Below are positions 14,748 to 26,321 of a stretch of DNA of 64,000 bases, piece after piece. The notes below the pieces were generated by a model, which was not told the origin of the DNA, ran no database searches, and saw only the letters and a list, made by a program, of their open reading frames with translations. How positions within the stretch are numbered: the first letter of the stretch is position 1; each line of letters starts with the position of its first letter. The translations under genes and the position numbers were made by a program. The stretch comes from Carnobacteriaceae bacterium zg-C25 (GTDB lineage: Bacteria; Bacillota; Bacilli; Lactobacillales; Aerococcaceae), in contig CP072828.1 in the NCBI GenBank assembly GCA_017945845.1, positions 372,001 through 436,000 on the forward strand. Direction: 5' to 3'.

Positions 14748-17700
14748 ATGTTACAGTTTGTTTTAGGTGATTTAACACAAGATCATTTTCAATGGTGTAT
14801 TGCAGACGCTCATCAACAATTAGTCAATAATGATGGTGTAGAAATCTATACGTTAGTACCAGACCATATGAAGTTCGATGCTGAAAAGGCGATGTTTCGC
14901 GGGTTAAAAGCACAGCAACAACACAACGAGTCGATTTATGGAAATTTAAATGTCAATGTGTACAGTTTTACGCGGTTGTCATGGGTGTTTTTAAAAGATA
15001 CGGGCATACTGTCTAAACCGCATTTAAGTCGTTTAGGACAAGAAATGGTTGTGCGCTACGTGTTATTGACGCATGAGAAGGATTTAAAACATTATAAATT
15101 GGAAGCCCGAAAGCAAGGCTTTATTACGCGCTTGAGTGAGTTGTTTCAACAATTTCGTCGTGGTAATGTCGATACGGATTTATTGGAACAGTTTGTAAAA
15201 AGCTATCAGCCAAAAGATATATCGCAAGAAGCGCTTTTAAATAAAATGCGTGAATTGACACTGTTATATCATGCTTACACAAAGCATATCACGCATCAAT
15301 TTTTAGATACGGAACAGCTCTATGAACAATTAGTCAATTACATTCAAGCAACTGATTTGTCTAAGACGGTTGTTTATATTCATGGTTACGAACGCTTTAA
15401 TGCCATGGAGTTAAAAGTGGTGCATGCCCTTATTCGAGCGTGTCAAAAAGTTGTGGTCACGTTACCACTGCCAAAACATAAAATTAAACAGACGCGATTT
15501 GATGCTTTAGGCTATATTCCGCAACAAACATACCAACAGTTATTGCATTTTGCCACATCGGAAAAAATGCCTGTAGCGTTTGATGTTGATTTAACGCACA
15601 CGACGCGTAACTATTCAAAAGGAATGCAGGCGTTGTTGACGTTTTGGGAAGACACGTATTCGAATAAAAGTGTGTCTCTTGAAAAAATGCCCAATGACGA
15701 TTTGATGTTACACACGTTTGCGACAAAGTATGAAGAAGTAGAAGCGGTTGCGAAATTAATTTCATATTATGTGCACGAAAAAGGGTATCGTTACAATGAT
15801 TTTTACGTTTTAATGCGCCAAGTTGAAGATTACGAAACGTTATTGGAGCCGATTTTCAAAGAAAGTCGAATTCCGTTGTTTTTTGATAATGCTTCAGCAA
15901 TGAGTTTACACCCGCTCATCGAATGTATTGCCAGCCTTTACGACATTGAAAAACGGTATTATCAATATAACGATGTGATGCGATTTTTGAAAACGTATTT
16001 ACCGCCATTTGCCACCAGTGATGCGGTAGATTTGTTAGAAAATGAGTTGCTAGCCAACGGTTATTCAGGCGGATGGTGGTTTAAAGCGGACGAATGGGAA
16101 AATGAAGCGATACGACAAGCATTTTTAAAATGTGTTGTACCGTTTTTTGAACAATTAAAAAGTGCCCAAACCATGAAAGAAGCCGCTAGCCTTTTATACC
16201 AGTTTTTATTGGAATTAAAGGTGCCTCAAACGTTATTAAAATGGCGCGATGATTTTATTGCACTTGGAGAATTGGAACGTGGGAAAAAACAAGAACAAGC
16301 GTGGACAACGTTTGTGCAACTCTTAGATGAATTTGTTCTTGTTTTAGGAGATGTATCGTTTGATAAAGAAATGTTTTACCGTGTGTTAATTACCGGATTT
16401 GAACAATCGGAGTTTAATTTAGTGCCGGCAAGTCTTGATCAAGTGAATGTTGCCAGTGTTGATGGAAAACGATTGTCGCCTAAAAAAATGGTGTTTGTCA
16501 TTGGTGCACAACCAACTCAATTCCCAAAAATGTACGATCAACAATCGTTATTGTCACAAGATGACATCGGTGCGCTACAACCGTATTTTTCACAAGATAC
16601 CTATTTAGATTTAAGTAGTAACTACCGCACACGTGTCGAGCCTTTTGTGGCGATGAATGTGTGGGTGAGTGCGCTAGAAAAAGTGTTTATATTCGCTACG
16701 GCTTCATCGAGTCAATCCGCCTATATGCACTTATTAGCCAATCATTTTGATACACCGACAATTGATTTTAATCAACTGATTGGTGTTGGTAAAATGGCGG
16801 TACGCCAAATCGTGCGTTCACTCAATGTAGAAGCGTCACCGTTAGATACGAATGTATCCAAAAAAGTGATACAGGGTATTGAACAATCCCCTAAATTAGC
16901 GAAGTGGTTTGCATTTTTAAAGACGAGTTTGCAGTACACGAATCAGCCAAAACCACTCATCAATGCGCAACAATTGTATCAAGGGCAATTGCATTTATCA
17001 ATTTCACAATTAGAAAGTTATTTTGGAGATCCGTTTAGTCATTTTTTGAAATATGGCTTGAAATTAAAAGAGCGTGCAACGCTAGAATTAAGTGCCGCCA
17101 ACATCGGAAATGTTTTTCATGCGGTACTAGATGGTATTCATCAAAATATTTTAAAAGAAAATAAACAGTTACGTAATTTAACGTTAGACGATGTGGTGCA
17201 TTTGACACAACAGGAACTCAATAGAACCTTTGATTTACCACAAAATCAAGTGTTTAATCGTACGAAATCCATGCAATTTTCTAAACGCTTGATTGAAGAA
17301 ACGTTGCAACAAACGATAATGGAATTGTATCGACAAAATCAAATGACATCATTAAACACTATCGCAACAGAAATGCGATTTGGCACACAAGCACAAGCGG
17401 GCATGTTAAGTGTGCCACCAATACCAATTGATTCAAAAACGGCGGTACATTTGCGTGGGATTATTGACCGATTAGATGCAAATGATCACTATTATAGCGT
17501 TGTTGATTATAAATCAAGTGACCGTCAATTTAAATTGGAACAATTTTATGAAGGTGTGTCGTTACAGTTAATGACCTACTTATATGTGGCAAATGCCTAT
17601 TTTGCGAAAGATAAACATCCGATTGGAGCGTTTTATCGGGAAGTGAATTTTGAGTATCAAATGGCACAACAGGTAGATGAAGAACGATTGATGATGAAAC

Positions 17701-18077
17701 AAAAAGGGTTAATTGTGTCACCAAGTCAGGTGTTAAAAGAACTTGATGACAATCAAGCGATTTATCATGCACGTTTGACAACAAAAGGAGAGTATGTTAA
17801 AAATCAACCGTTTATTTTTGAGACAACGCAATTACCACTGTTATTTAATTATTTAATGGCAAAAATCAAAGAGGCGGGTCACCGCATTTTATCGGGCGAT
17901 ATTTCGCTTTATCCGATTGAAAATTCGCCGTATATTCCGTCATTAAATGAATATCGGAGTATTTCTTTGTTTGACGCAACACAATCAACAAACCGTTATC
18001 GTCGTTTTGAAAAACCGAACACGTACGATGATATTTTAATGAAAATTCAACAAAAAGTAGGTGAAGTGCATGATTAG
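14748..18077 (+). CDS. addB: ATP-dependent helicase/nuclease subunit B (AddB/RexB)
   Basis: The 1109-residue product is the B subunit of the AddAB (RexAB) double-strand-break repair and recombination complex. The N-terminus (MLQFVLGDLTQDHFQW) lacks the Walker A loop found in Bacillus AddB, as in the RexB branch of lactic bacteria. The RecB-like nuclease motif is VVDYKSSD, with Asp920, Lys922, followed by a QLMTYLYVA motif. Bacillus AddB has a cysteine cluster near the C-terminus that holds an iron-sulfur centre; the matching tail here (YRSISLFDATQSTNRYRR) has no cysteine. It overlaps addA by 8 bp. Confidence 0.93.
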   Translation: MLQFVLGDLTQDHFQWCIADAHQQLVNNDGVEIYTLVPDHMKFDAEKAMFRGLKAQQQHNESIYGNLNVNVYSFTRLSWVFLKDTGILSKPHLSRLGQEMVVRYVLLTHEKDLKHYKLEARKQGFITRLSELFQQFRRGNVDTDLLEQFVKSYQPKDISQEALLNKMRELTLLYHAYTKHITHQFLDTEQLYEQLVNYIQATDLSKTVVYIHGYERFNAMELKVVHALIRACQKVVVTLPLPKHKIKQTRFDALGYIPQQTYQQLLHFATSEKMPVAFDVDLTHTTRNYSKGMQALLTFWEDTYSNKSVSLEKMPNDDLMLHTFATKYEEVEAVAKLISYYVHEKGYRYNDFYVLMRQVEDYETLLEPIFKESRIPLFFDNASAMSLHPLIECIASLYDIEKRYYQYNDVMRFLKTYLPPFATSDAVDLLENELLANGYSGGWWFKADEWENEAIRQAFLKCVVPFFEQLKSAQTMKEAASLLYQFLLELKVPQTLLKWRDDFIALGELERGKKQEQAWTTFVQLLDEFVLVLGDVSFDKEMFYRVLITGFEQSEFNLVPASLDQVNVASVDGKRLSPKKMVFVIGAQPTQFPKMYDQQSLLSQDDIGALQPYFSQDTYLDLSSNYRTRVEPFVAMNVWVSALEKVFIFATASSSQSAYMHLLANHFDTPTIDFNQLIGVGKMAVRQIVRSLNVEASPLDTNVSKKVIQGIEQSPKLAKWFAFLKTSLQYTNQPKPLINAQQLYQGQLHLSISQLESYFGDPFSHFLKYGLKLKERATLELSAANIGNVFHAVLDGIHQNILKENKQLRNLTLDDVVHLTQQELNRTFDLPQNQVFNRTKSMQFSKRLIEETLQQTIMELYRQNQMTSLNTIATEMRFGTQAQAGMLSVPPIPIDSKTAVHLRGIIDRLDANDHYYSVVDYKSSDRQFKLEQFYEGVSLQLMTYLYVANAYFAKDKHPIGAFYREVNFEYQMAQQVDEERLMMKQKGLIVSPSQVLKELDDNQAIYHARLTTKGEYVKNQPFIFETTQLPLLFNYLMAKIKEAGHRILSGDISLYPIENSPYIPSLNEYRSISLFDATQSTNRYRRFEKPNTYDDILMKIQQKVGEVHD

Positions 18078-21000
18078 TTGTATTCCAGAAAAACCACAAA
18101 ATGAGCAATTTACAGATTCGCAATGGCAAGCAGTTCATTTAACCGGTACAAATATACTAGTATCGGCTTCTGCTGGATCAGGGAAAACAACCGTTTTAAC
18201 GCGACGCATTATTGAAAAATTAAAAAAAGGGGTTCGTGTTGATCAATTATTAGTCTGTACGTTTACCGATGCGGCAACGTTAGAAATGAAAGAGCGTATT
18301 GAATCTGCCATAAAAAAAGAAATTAATGCACAAATCGACCTTAAAAATGATGCTTTAGTCGATCATTTGCAAGAGCAATTAACGTTATTACCGCAAGCAC
18401 AAATCAGTACCATTCATGCTTTTTGTTCCAAGTTGATTGCACGTCACTTTGAACACATTCACATGGATCCCGTTTTTCAAATGTTGACGGATGAAACACA
18501 AATTTCGTTAATGAAAGAAAGTGTCTATGAAATGATTGTGAATGAGATGAGCGACGATGAAGATTTTATGCGTTTGATGTTTAGTTATGCCACAAAACGT
18601 ACCGATAAAAAAGTGGCTGAACTCATCATTCAACTATATGATTTTTCACGTTCAAAAAGTGCACCAGACCAATGGCTAGACGATTTAGCGACGATATATT
18701 ACGTCACAACGATTCACGAAAGTGTCTTGTATCGGGAGTTATTGTTGCCGTTTATTCAACAAAATGTCATGGATGCTTTAACAATGATCGATGAAGCGAT
18801 AGACACTTTGGCCGGTGAAAAAGTGCTAGACAAGCTCACTCAATTTCTTCAAGAAGAGCGTCAGTTTTATGCCATTTGGTTGGATAAACTAGAGCAATTC
18901 GATACATATGACAACATTTATCAATTTGTGACACAGTACGAGTATGCTCGTATGATTGGGAAAATAAAAGATAGTGAAGATTTTCAAGAAGCGATTGATA
19001 AAGCTAAAGGGTTGCGTAACGCATCTAAAAAAATAGTTGAATCGGTGATCGAAGCGGTTTATTTTGCCGATGAACAAGCACAAATTGCTCGTTTACAATC
19101 GGCATTGGGCAATATTCAAACATTAGCACGCGCAACCAAACGGTTTGCACAACTTTATGCACAAGAAAAACAAGCAGATAATTTAGTGGACTACAGTGAC
19201 TTGGAGCATTTGGCTTTAAATATTTTAATGCCTTTACAACACGACAACACACGAAAAGTATCAAGTGTGGCGCAGTATTATCAAAATCATTTCCACGAAA
19301 TTATGGTGGATGAATACCAAGATGTGAACCGTTTGCAAGAGAGCATTATTCAAGCGGTGTCGAATGGTAAAAATGTGTTTATGGTAGGGGATGTGAAGCA
19401 GTCAATTTATGCGTTTCGTTTAGCAGATCCTAAGTTGTTTTTAGAAAAGTATCACGCGTATGCTAAAGATAACGCCGATGGTGTTCGCATTTTGCTGAAA
19501 GAAAATTTCCGTTCACGTGGGAGCGTCATTCATGCAACAAACCTTATTTTCCAGCAAATTATGGACGAGGTGTTGTCTGGAATGAATTATGACGGGGATG
19601 CGATGCTTGTGCATGGGAATACGAGTTTTCCAAATGAAGAAGATAGTGATGTGTCGGTGTTGATTTATGAAAATGATGACCAAGACGATACTGAAAATGA
19701 TGAGGTGGATTCTGCAACGGAAGGTGAAATTCATATGGTTGCCAATCATATCAATCGTTTGATTTCAGAAGGGTTTGATTTAGCTAATCGAAAAGCGACG
19801 TATCAAGATATTGTGCTATTATCTCCAACGAAGAAAAACAATGTCAAAATTAAAGAGATTTTTGAAACGTATGGTATTCCTGTTGTTATTCAAGAATCCG
19901 ATAGCTACTTTAAGCGGACTGAAATTATGATCATGTTATCGCTTTTGCGTGTTATTGATAATCCGTACCAAGATATTCCGTTAGTGTCCGTTTTACGTTC
20001 CCCGCTAGTTGATTTAGATGATTCGCAGTTGGCGGCGATTCGAATTAATGATCAAACGTCTGATTATTACCGCGCGCTATTGCGTTTTGTGGACGATTAC
20101 CGTGTCGGTGGTGTACAGCAGAACGCATTTCATGATGCCTTATTTGAAAAAGTGACGGTATTTATTGAGCGCTTGCGTCGCTGGCGATATATGGCAAATA
20201 AAGAAAGTATTGTTGCGCTCATCTGGGATATTTACGATCAAACCTTATTTTTAGATTTTGTTAGCGGTCTGCCGGGAGGCGTCCAACGACAAGCCAATTT
20301 ACATGCGCTTTATGATACGGCTAAAGCGTACGAACAAACACGCTTTAAAGGGTTATTTCAGTTTGTTCAATTTATTGAACGCATGCAAGAAAGAGATAAA
20401 GACATTGCGCAAGTGCCACTTTTATCACAAGGTGAAAATGCCGTACGTGTCATGACGATACACGCTAGTAAAGGTTTGGAATTTCCGATTGTCTATTGTA
20501 TGGACTTGGCAAAACAATTCAATTTACAAGACATTAAAGGGGATAGTATTTTTACCGAAGAATTTGGTGTAGGGACGTACGATTTTGATGTTGTCAAAAA
20601 ATGGAAATATCAAACATTGGCACATACGGGCATGAAATGGTTTAAACGTCGTCAATTATTGGCAGAAGAAATGCGTAAATTATATGTGGCACTCACACGT
20701 GCTAAAGAAAAATTGATTCTAGTAGGACGTGCTAAATCCCGTCAACACTATTTTGAACAATTTGATTTTTTACAAGATTATCCGCATCTCTTTTTACCCC
20801 AAGGTAAACGTGAAAAAAGCAGTGTAACGGCATTTGATTGGATTAGTATGGCGCTTGTCCGTCATGAACATCATCGCAATGATTTTGTGACGCATGCGTA
20901 TATTCCAAATAGTTTAAAAAACCATCCAGCAAAATTTCATTATGAATTTTATAATGTATCTGATTTTAAAGTGAATCCGATGTCTGCTGTGCAGAAAGAA

Positions 21001-21765
21001 AGTGTTGTATCATCAAAAAGCCAACAAGGTATATTAGAGCAAACACTATCAAATTTAACGGGGGATTATCCATTTGAAAACACTACAAAAACAACGAGTT
21101 ATCAGTCGGTGTCGGAATTGAAACGTTTATATGAAGACCCGATTTTAATGGAATTGGATAACCCGACGTATCGCTTTGTGACAAACGATTTTGCCAAACC
21201 TAAATTTATGGTGTCACAAGAAGTTGTTACACCGGCGATGATTGGAACGGCAACACACGTTTTATTACAAAGTATGGATATGACGCAAGAAGTGACGATG
21301 GCGTCGTTACAATCACAAGCCAATCAGTTGGTGGCAAAAGGTGTTTTACAACAAAATGTAGCGGATAAAATCAATTACTTCAATGTGTTGCGTTTTTTTG
21401 GTACCGACTTAGCAAACGATATGAAAAAACATGCACACACGTTACGTGTTGAAGTACCATTTTCATTACTTGTTCAAGGTAAGGAACTGTTTTCTCAATT
21501 GGAAGAGAATCAATCGGATGTACTGGTTCACGGTATTGTGGACGGGTATTATGAAACACCAGATGGCGTTGTGTTATTTGATTACAAAACAGATTATGTA
21601 GGCGGAAACATTACGCAAGATGATGTTGTTGCACGTTATCGTGTACAGCTAACAACGTATGTGCGCGCATTAGAAGCAAGCTTAGGAAAAAAAGTGACAC
21701 ATGCGTATATTGTGATATTATCGACAGGAAATGTTGTTGATGTACTAACTGATGTTAGTGAGTAG
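18070..21765 (+). CDS. addA: ATP-dependent helicase/nuclease subunit A (AddA/RexA)
   Basis: A UvrD-like helicase fused to a RecB-type nuclease, 1231 residues. Walker A is SASAGSGKTT (Lys39), motif II is VDEYQD, motif IV VGDVKQSIYAFR, motif V TIHASKGLEFPIV and motif VI LYVALTRAKEKL. The C-terminal nuclease motif is LFDYKTD (Asp1171). With AddB it resects broken DNA ends until a Chi-like site. The ATG at 18070 overlaps the addB stop; a GTG at 18061 is the other option. The two genes form an operon. Confidence 0.95.
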   Translation: MISCIPEKPQNEQFTDSQWQAVHLTGTNILVSASAGSGKTTVLTRRIIEKLKKGVRVDQLLVCTFTDAATLEMKERIESAIKKEINAQIDLKNDALVDHLQEQLTLLPQAQISTIHAFCSKLIARHFEHIHMDPVFQMLTDETQISLMKESVYEMIVNEMSDDEDFMRLMFSYATKRTDKKVAELIIQLYDFSRSKSAPDQWLDDLATIYYVTTIHESVLYRELLLPFIQQNVMDALTMIDEAIDTLAGEKVLDKLTQFLQEERQFYAIWLDKLEQFDTYDNIYQFVTQYEYARMIGKIKDSEDFQEAIDKAKGLRNASKKIVESVIEAVYFADEQAQIARLQSALGNIQTLARATKRFAQLYAQEKQADNLVDYSDLEHLALNILMPLQHDNTRKVSSVAQYYQNHFHEIMVDEYQDVNRLQESIIQAVSNGKNVFMVGDVKQSIYAFRLADPKLFLEKYHAYAKDNADGVRILLKENFRSRGSVIHATNLIFQQIMDEVLSGMNYDGDAMLVHGNTSFPNEEDSDVSVLIYENDDQDDTENDEVDSATEGEIHMVANHINRLISEGFDLANRKATYQDIVLLSPTKKNNVKIKEIFETYGIPVVIQESDSYFKRTEIMIMLSLLRVIDNPYQDIPLVSVLRSPLVDLDDSQLAAIRINDQTSDYYRALLRFVDDYRVGGVQQNAFHDALFEKVTVFIERLRRWRYMANKESIVALIWDIYDQTLFLDFVSGLPGGVQRQANLHALYDTAKAYEQTRFKGLFQFVQFIERMQERDKDIAQVPLLSQGENAVRVMTIHASKGLEFPIVYCMDLAKQFNLQDIKGDSIFTEEFGVGTYDFDVVKKWKYQTLAHTGMKWFKRRQLLAEEMRKLYVALTRAKEKLILVGRAKSRQHYFEQFDFLQDYPHLFLPQGKREKSSVTAFDWISMALVRHEHHRNDFVTHAYIPNSLKNHPAKFHYEFYNVSDFKVNPMSAVQKESVVSSKSQQGILEQTLSNLTGDYPFENTTKTTSYQSVSELKRLYEDPILMELDNPTYRFVTNDFAKPKFMVSQEVVTPAMIGTATHVLLQSMDMTQEVTMASLQSQANQLVAKGVLQQNVADKINYFNVLRFFGTDLANDMKKHAHTLRVEVPFSLLVQGKELFSQLEENQSDVLVHGIVDGYYETPDGVVLFDYKTDYVGGNITQDDVVARYRVQLTTYVRALEASLGKKVTHAYIVILSTGNVVDVLTDVSE

Positions 21766-21888
21766 ATGATGAAAACAATAAGAAATGACTTTAAATGATG
21801 ATTAATGAATTTAGTCTTTGAAATGCATTCAAGAGTGTGTTTTTATAAGTATCTAAAGATTTTAAAAAGTCATAAAATCAATAGTTTT

Positions 21889-21918
21889 AGAGAGAATCTT
21901 AAAAGGTTCTCTCTTTTT
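21889..21918 (+). terminator. terminator of addBA
   Basis: AGAGAGAATCTT and AAGGTTCTCTCT form an imperfect long stem followed by TTTTT. Confidence 0.8.
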
Positions 21919-21936
21919 GGTTTCATAAATTTATTA

Positions 21937-22254
21937 GAATTATTTCAAATTATTGTTAATTTATCAGATATGGACAGTGCAACATCTGCGAATCGTATTG
22001 AAAAGTCGATAGATTAGAAAAAATTGATGCGTTTATGACGTATATGTCTGAAAATGATACTAACTTGTGAACGAAGCATTTAAGAAACATCGTTAACGAT
22101 AGTTATTTGCATGAAATAGTTTTGATACAAAAGCGTGCTAGTCGTTACAATTAAACGTGAAAAAGAAGCGCAACACTATTTGCTTTCTTTGTCTAAAAGG
22201 TATAATATACCTGTAGTGGAAATACAGTATACAGAACGCAATTTAAAATTTTGA
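21937..22254 (+). pseudogene. decayed small gene(s), identity unknown
   Basis: After the addA terminator there is protein-like sequence spread over frames: LSDMDSATSANRIEK runs into a stop near 22017, while the next frame over that point continues DRLEKIDAFMTYMSENDTNL. Further on, 22126-22254 is open and reads LVVTIKREKEAQHYLLSLSK then RYNIPVVEIQYTERNLKF, with no start codon and no binding site; it ends 19 bp before the next gene. The pattern is that of a frameshifted gene or two at the head of a small operon. No family is recognised. Confidence 0.4.
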
Positions 22255-22272
22255 AAAAGGAGTTAAAGAAAT

Positions 22273-22479
22273 ATGAAAATTAAAGAGATTATTCAAACTC
22301 CAGTCGGAACAATTGTTAGTTTTTATAGCAAAATACCAAGTCGTGTGATGGGAAAAACTATAACAGTTGATGGAATTAATTTCCATAAAATTAAAGGTGT
22401 TCCAATTTCAAGTGATATTGATATTTTTATTGAAAAAACACAAGAATTAAAGGTTGGTCAAACAGTTATATTCGTATAG
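22273..22479 (+). CDS. small protein of unknown function
   Basis: A 68-residue product, MKIKEIIQTPVGTIVSFYSK..., mostly beta strand by pattern, with no membrane segment or cysteine. AAAAAGGAG precedes the ATG. The decayed ORF ends just before it, suggesting that it was the second gene of an operon. A terminator overlaps its stop. The A+T content and gene size differ from the housekeeping genes on both sides. I do not recognise it; an immunity-like or element-borne protein is conceivable but unsupported. Confidence 0.6.
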   Translation: MKIKEIIQTPVGTIVSFYSKIPSRVMGKTITVDGINFHKIKGVPISSDIDIFIEKTQELKVGQTVIFV

Positions 22480-22505
22480 CACTTAGATAATTCTAGGTGC
22501 TTTTT
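22478..22505 (+). terminator. terminator, first of a duplicated pair
   Basis: AGCACTTAGA and TCTAGGTGCT pair, followed by TTTTT. Bases 22483-22512 recur with one mismatch at 23010-23039. Confidence 0.75.
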
Positions 22506-22547
22506 ATTTTGTTGTTTTAAGGAGGGGAAACATGAAAAACTTTTTGT
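22503..22547 (+). repeat. 45-bp perfect direct repeat, copy A (5' UTR and first codons)
   Basis: Identical to 23168-23212. It covers the leader, the AAGGAGGGGAAAC binding site and the first five codons (MKNFL) of two unrelated genes: the unknown gene at 22532 and the glycosidase gene at 23197. Confidence 0.9.
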
Positions 22548-22819
22548 TTGGTATTGCGAAAGCGTTTTACAGAGCAAATGAAAAGCGGTATAATAACGTT
22601 GAACAAGCAAAACATGAATTAGATTCAAAATTATTTAGTTATGTAAAAAAACAATTGTTTATAGATGGACAATACTTAAGTAAAATTAGTGTGAATGTAA
22701 AATCGGCATTTTCTAAAGGAAATATAAATGAATTAGTTGCAGATGTTATTGTTTTAAATAGTAACGTTGAAGATGCCCGTTTGGTAGAATTGGTGAAAGG
22801 CGTGTTACGATGGACATAA
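22532..22819 (+). CDS. small protein of unknown function with a borrowed start
   Basis: A 95-residue, basic, helical product: MKNFLFGIAKAFYRANEKRY and then a hydrophilic body (NNVEQAKHELDSKLFSYVKK). The first five codons and the ribosome binding site are identical to those of the downstream glycosidase gene, so its 5' end was probably created by recombination. The next gene overlaps its end by 10 bp, so the two are likely coupled. No family is recognised. Confidence 0.55.
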   Translation: MKNFLFGIAKAFYRANEKRYNNVEQAKHELDSKLFSYVKKQLFIDGQYLSKISVNVKSAFSKGNINELVADVIVLNSNVEDARLVELVKGVLRWT

Positions 22820-23013
22820 TGACTATACCACAAAAAGAAACTTTAATTTATTTTAAAAAAATAGATAAATGGGTGTCTGCGGTAGAGTATACTGAAGATG
22901 GTGTTATTTTGACGTTTGATAAAAATACTCCCAATGAAACAATTTTGCTATTTGAAAAAATTAAAGATAAATTGGATTTTAAAGTTAAAGAATATACAAT
23001 TTCAAGCATTTAG
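22810..23013 (+). CDS. small protein of unknown function
   Basis: A 67-residue product (MDIMTIPQKETLIYFKKIDK...) with alternating strands and charged turns and no membrane segment. It overlaps the preceding gene by 10 bp and ends inside a terminator that is a near copy of the one at 22478-22505. A second ATG three codons in is possible. Unknown function; the two proteins may act together. Confidence 0.55.
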   Translation: MDIMTIPQKETLIYFKKIDKWVSAVEYTEDGVILTFDKNTPNETILLFEKIKDKLDFKVKEYTISSI

Positions 23014-23032
23014 ATAATTCTAGATGCTTTTT
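23005..23032 (+). terminator. terminator, second of a duplicated pair
   Basis: AGCATTTAGA and TCTAGATGCT pair, followed by TTTTT; a near copy of 22478-22505. Confidence 0.75.
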
Positions 23033-23160
23033 ATTTTGTCCAATAGTGAGGCATTTAATTTTTTGTCTGTTTTTTAGCGCTATGTTTAACTTTCTAAAAA
23101 ATCTTTATAAAAATCACTCTGTTATGAAAAGGTTATTCTTTCTGTGTTAAAATAAAGTAA

Positions 23161-24627
<1,467 letters not shown>

Positions 24628-24857
24628 TGACTGCATCAAAATAGGGGGGTATCCACATTGTAGTCATGTCATTGTGCGTGGACAATGTTATTAAATGAAT
24701 GATTTAAAGTAGGGTAAACGATAGTGCGTATTATTGCTAAAAAATCAGTATATTGCTTGTACTTGTCGTCGTATAAGCATTAGGTAGACGATGATCAGTG
24801 ATGATAAATTCATTAAAATCATGTATAATACCCCTAGAAGATTAAAGGAGCGTTCAA

Positions 24858-26234
24858 ATGAATAAATTTGCAATTATTTTAGCGGCAGGAAAAGGCACGC
24901 GTATGAAATCAAAACTGTATAAAGTGTTGCATCCAGTTTGTGGTAAACCAATGGTTGAACATGTGGTCAAACAAGTTGAATTGGCTGGTGCAGATAAAAT
25001 TGTAACCGTTGTTGGATATGGTGCAGATGCCGTTAAAGAGCTTTTACAAGATCGTGTGCAATATGCACTGCAAAAAGAACAGCTTGGAACGGGTCATGCC
25101 GTAAAACAAGCTAAACCGATGTTAGCTAATCAAGAAGGTGTCACAATTGTTTTATGTGGTGATACACCATTAATTACGGAGCGCACTATTCAAGAAGCGA
25201 TGCATTTCCACCACGCTCAAAACGCTAAAGCAACCATTTTAACGGCAATTGCTGATGACCCAACGGGATATGGTCGTGTTGTGCGTGATGAAAATGGGTT
25301 TGTCGTGAAAAACGTTGAGCATAAAGATGCCACCACGGAAGAGTTAGCCATTAAAGAAATCAATACGGGAACGTACGTGTTCGACAACGCGTTGTTATTT
25401 GAAGTGTTAGAAGAAGTGACGAACAACAATGCGCAAGGGGAGTATTATTTGCCCGATGTCATTGAGTTGTTAAAAAATCGTGGAGAAATCGTAACGGCAT
25501 ATCAGTTGAGCGATTTTAGTGAAAGTTTGGGTGTCAACGACCGTGTAGCTTTAGCACAAGCTCAAAACATTATGCAAAAACGCATTAACCGCGAGCATAT
25601 GTTAAATGGTGTAACTTTAGTTGATCCGGACAACACTTATATTGAATCACGTGTTGTTATTGGTGAAGATACGGTTATCGAACCGGGTGTGTTTTTGAAA
25701 GGAAAAACGCGTATTGGTAAAAATTGTTTTGTGTCAATGAATAGTGAGATTATCGATAGTACACTTGAAGATAATGTGTCGGTTCGCTCATCAAGTATTG
25801 AACAATCTTATATTGATAAAGGGGCAGATGTTGGTCCGATGGCGCACATTCGTCCAAACAGTCGTTTAGGTAAACGTGTTCACGTCGGTAATTTTGTGGA
25901 AGTTAAAAATTCAACAATTGGTGACGACACCAAAATGGGTCATTTAACGTATATCGGAGATGCCACTTTAGGCGAACGTATCAATATCGGTTGCGGAACA
26001 ATTATTGTAAATTACGATGGTAAATATAAACATCATTCCACTATTGGTGATGATAGTTTTATTGGCTGTAATGCGAATATTGTGTCGCCTGTTGAAATTG
26101 GACAAGGTGCCTTTATTGCCGCAGGATCAACCATTACAAAAGATGTACCCGCTAACGCATTGGCGATTGCACGGAGTAGACAAGAAAATAAAGAAGATTA
26201 TGTTTCGTCATTGCCGTACATGAAAAATCAATAA
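24858..26234 (+). CDS. glmU: bifunctional UDP-GlcNAc pyrophosphorylase/GlcN-1-P acetyltransferase
   Basis: A 458-residue enzyme for the last two steps to UDP-GlcNAc, needed for peptidoglycan. The N-terminal uridyltransferase domain has LAAGKGTRMKSKLYKVL and LCGDTPLI; after the linker near residue 230, the C-terminal left-handed beta helix shows hexapeptide repeats (IGDDTKMGHLTYIGDATLGE, INIGCGTIIVNYDGKYKH) with the acetyltransferase histidine region. AAAGGAG precedes the ATG. prs follows, as is common in Firmicutes. Confidence 0.96.
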   Translation: MNKFAIILAAGKGTRMKSKLYKVLHPVCGKPMVEHVVKQVELAGADKIVTVVGYGADAVKELLQDRVQYALQKEQLGTGHAVKQAKPMLANQEGVTIVLCGDTPLITERTIQEAMHFHHAQNAKATILTAIADDPTGYGRVVRDENGFVVKNVEHKDATTEELAIKEINTGTYVFDNALLFEVLEEVTNNNAQGEYYLPDVIELLKNRGEIVTAYQLSDFSESLGVNDRVALAQAQNIMQKRINREHMLNGVTLVDPDNTYIESRVVIGEDTVIEPGVFLKGKTRIGKNCFVSMNSEIIDSTLEDNVSVRSSSIEQSYIDKGADVGPMAHIRPNSRLGKRVHVGNFVEVKNSTIGDDTKMGHLTYIGDATLGERINIGCGTIIVNYDGKYKHHSTIGDDSFIGCNANIVSPVEIGQGAFIAAGSTITKDVPANALAIARSRQENKEDYVSSLPYMKNQ

Positions 26235-26321
26235 AAGGTTAAATTAGTCTAGAAAAAAAATATAAAAAGTAGTAAGATGAGAGTACAAAATAAAATACTC
26301 TTTTTATCGGAGGAAATGGAC

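Noticed and set aside
24628-24857. GTCCACG/CGTGGAC-like pieces after the glycosidase gene
   Set aside because: Considered as an operator or terminator; the pairing is short and there is no T-run.
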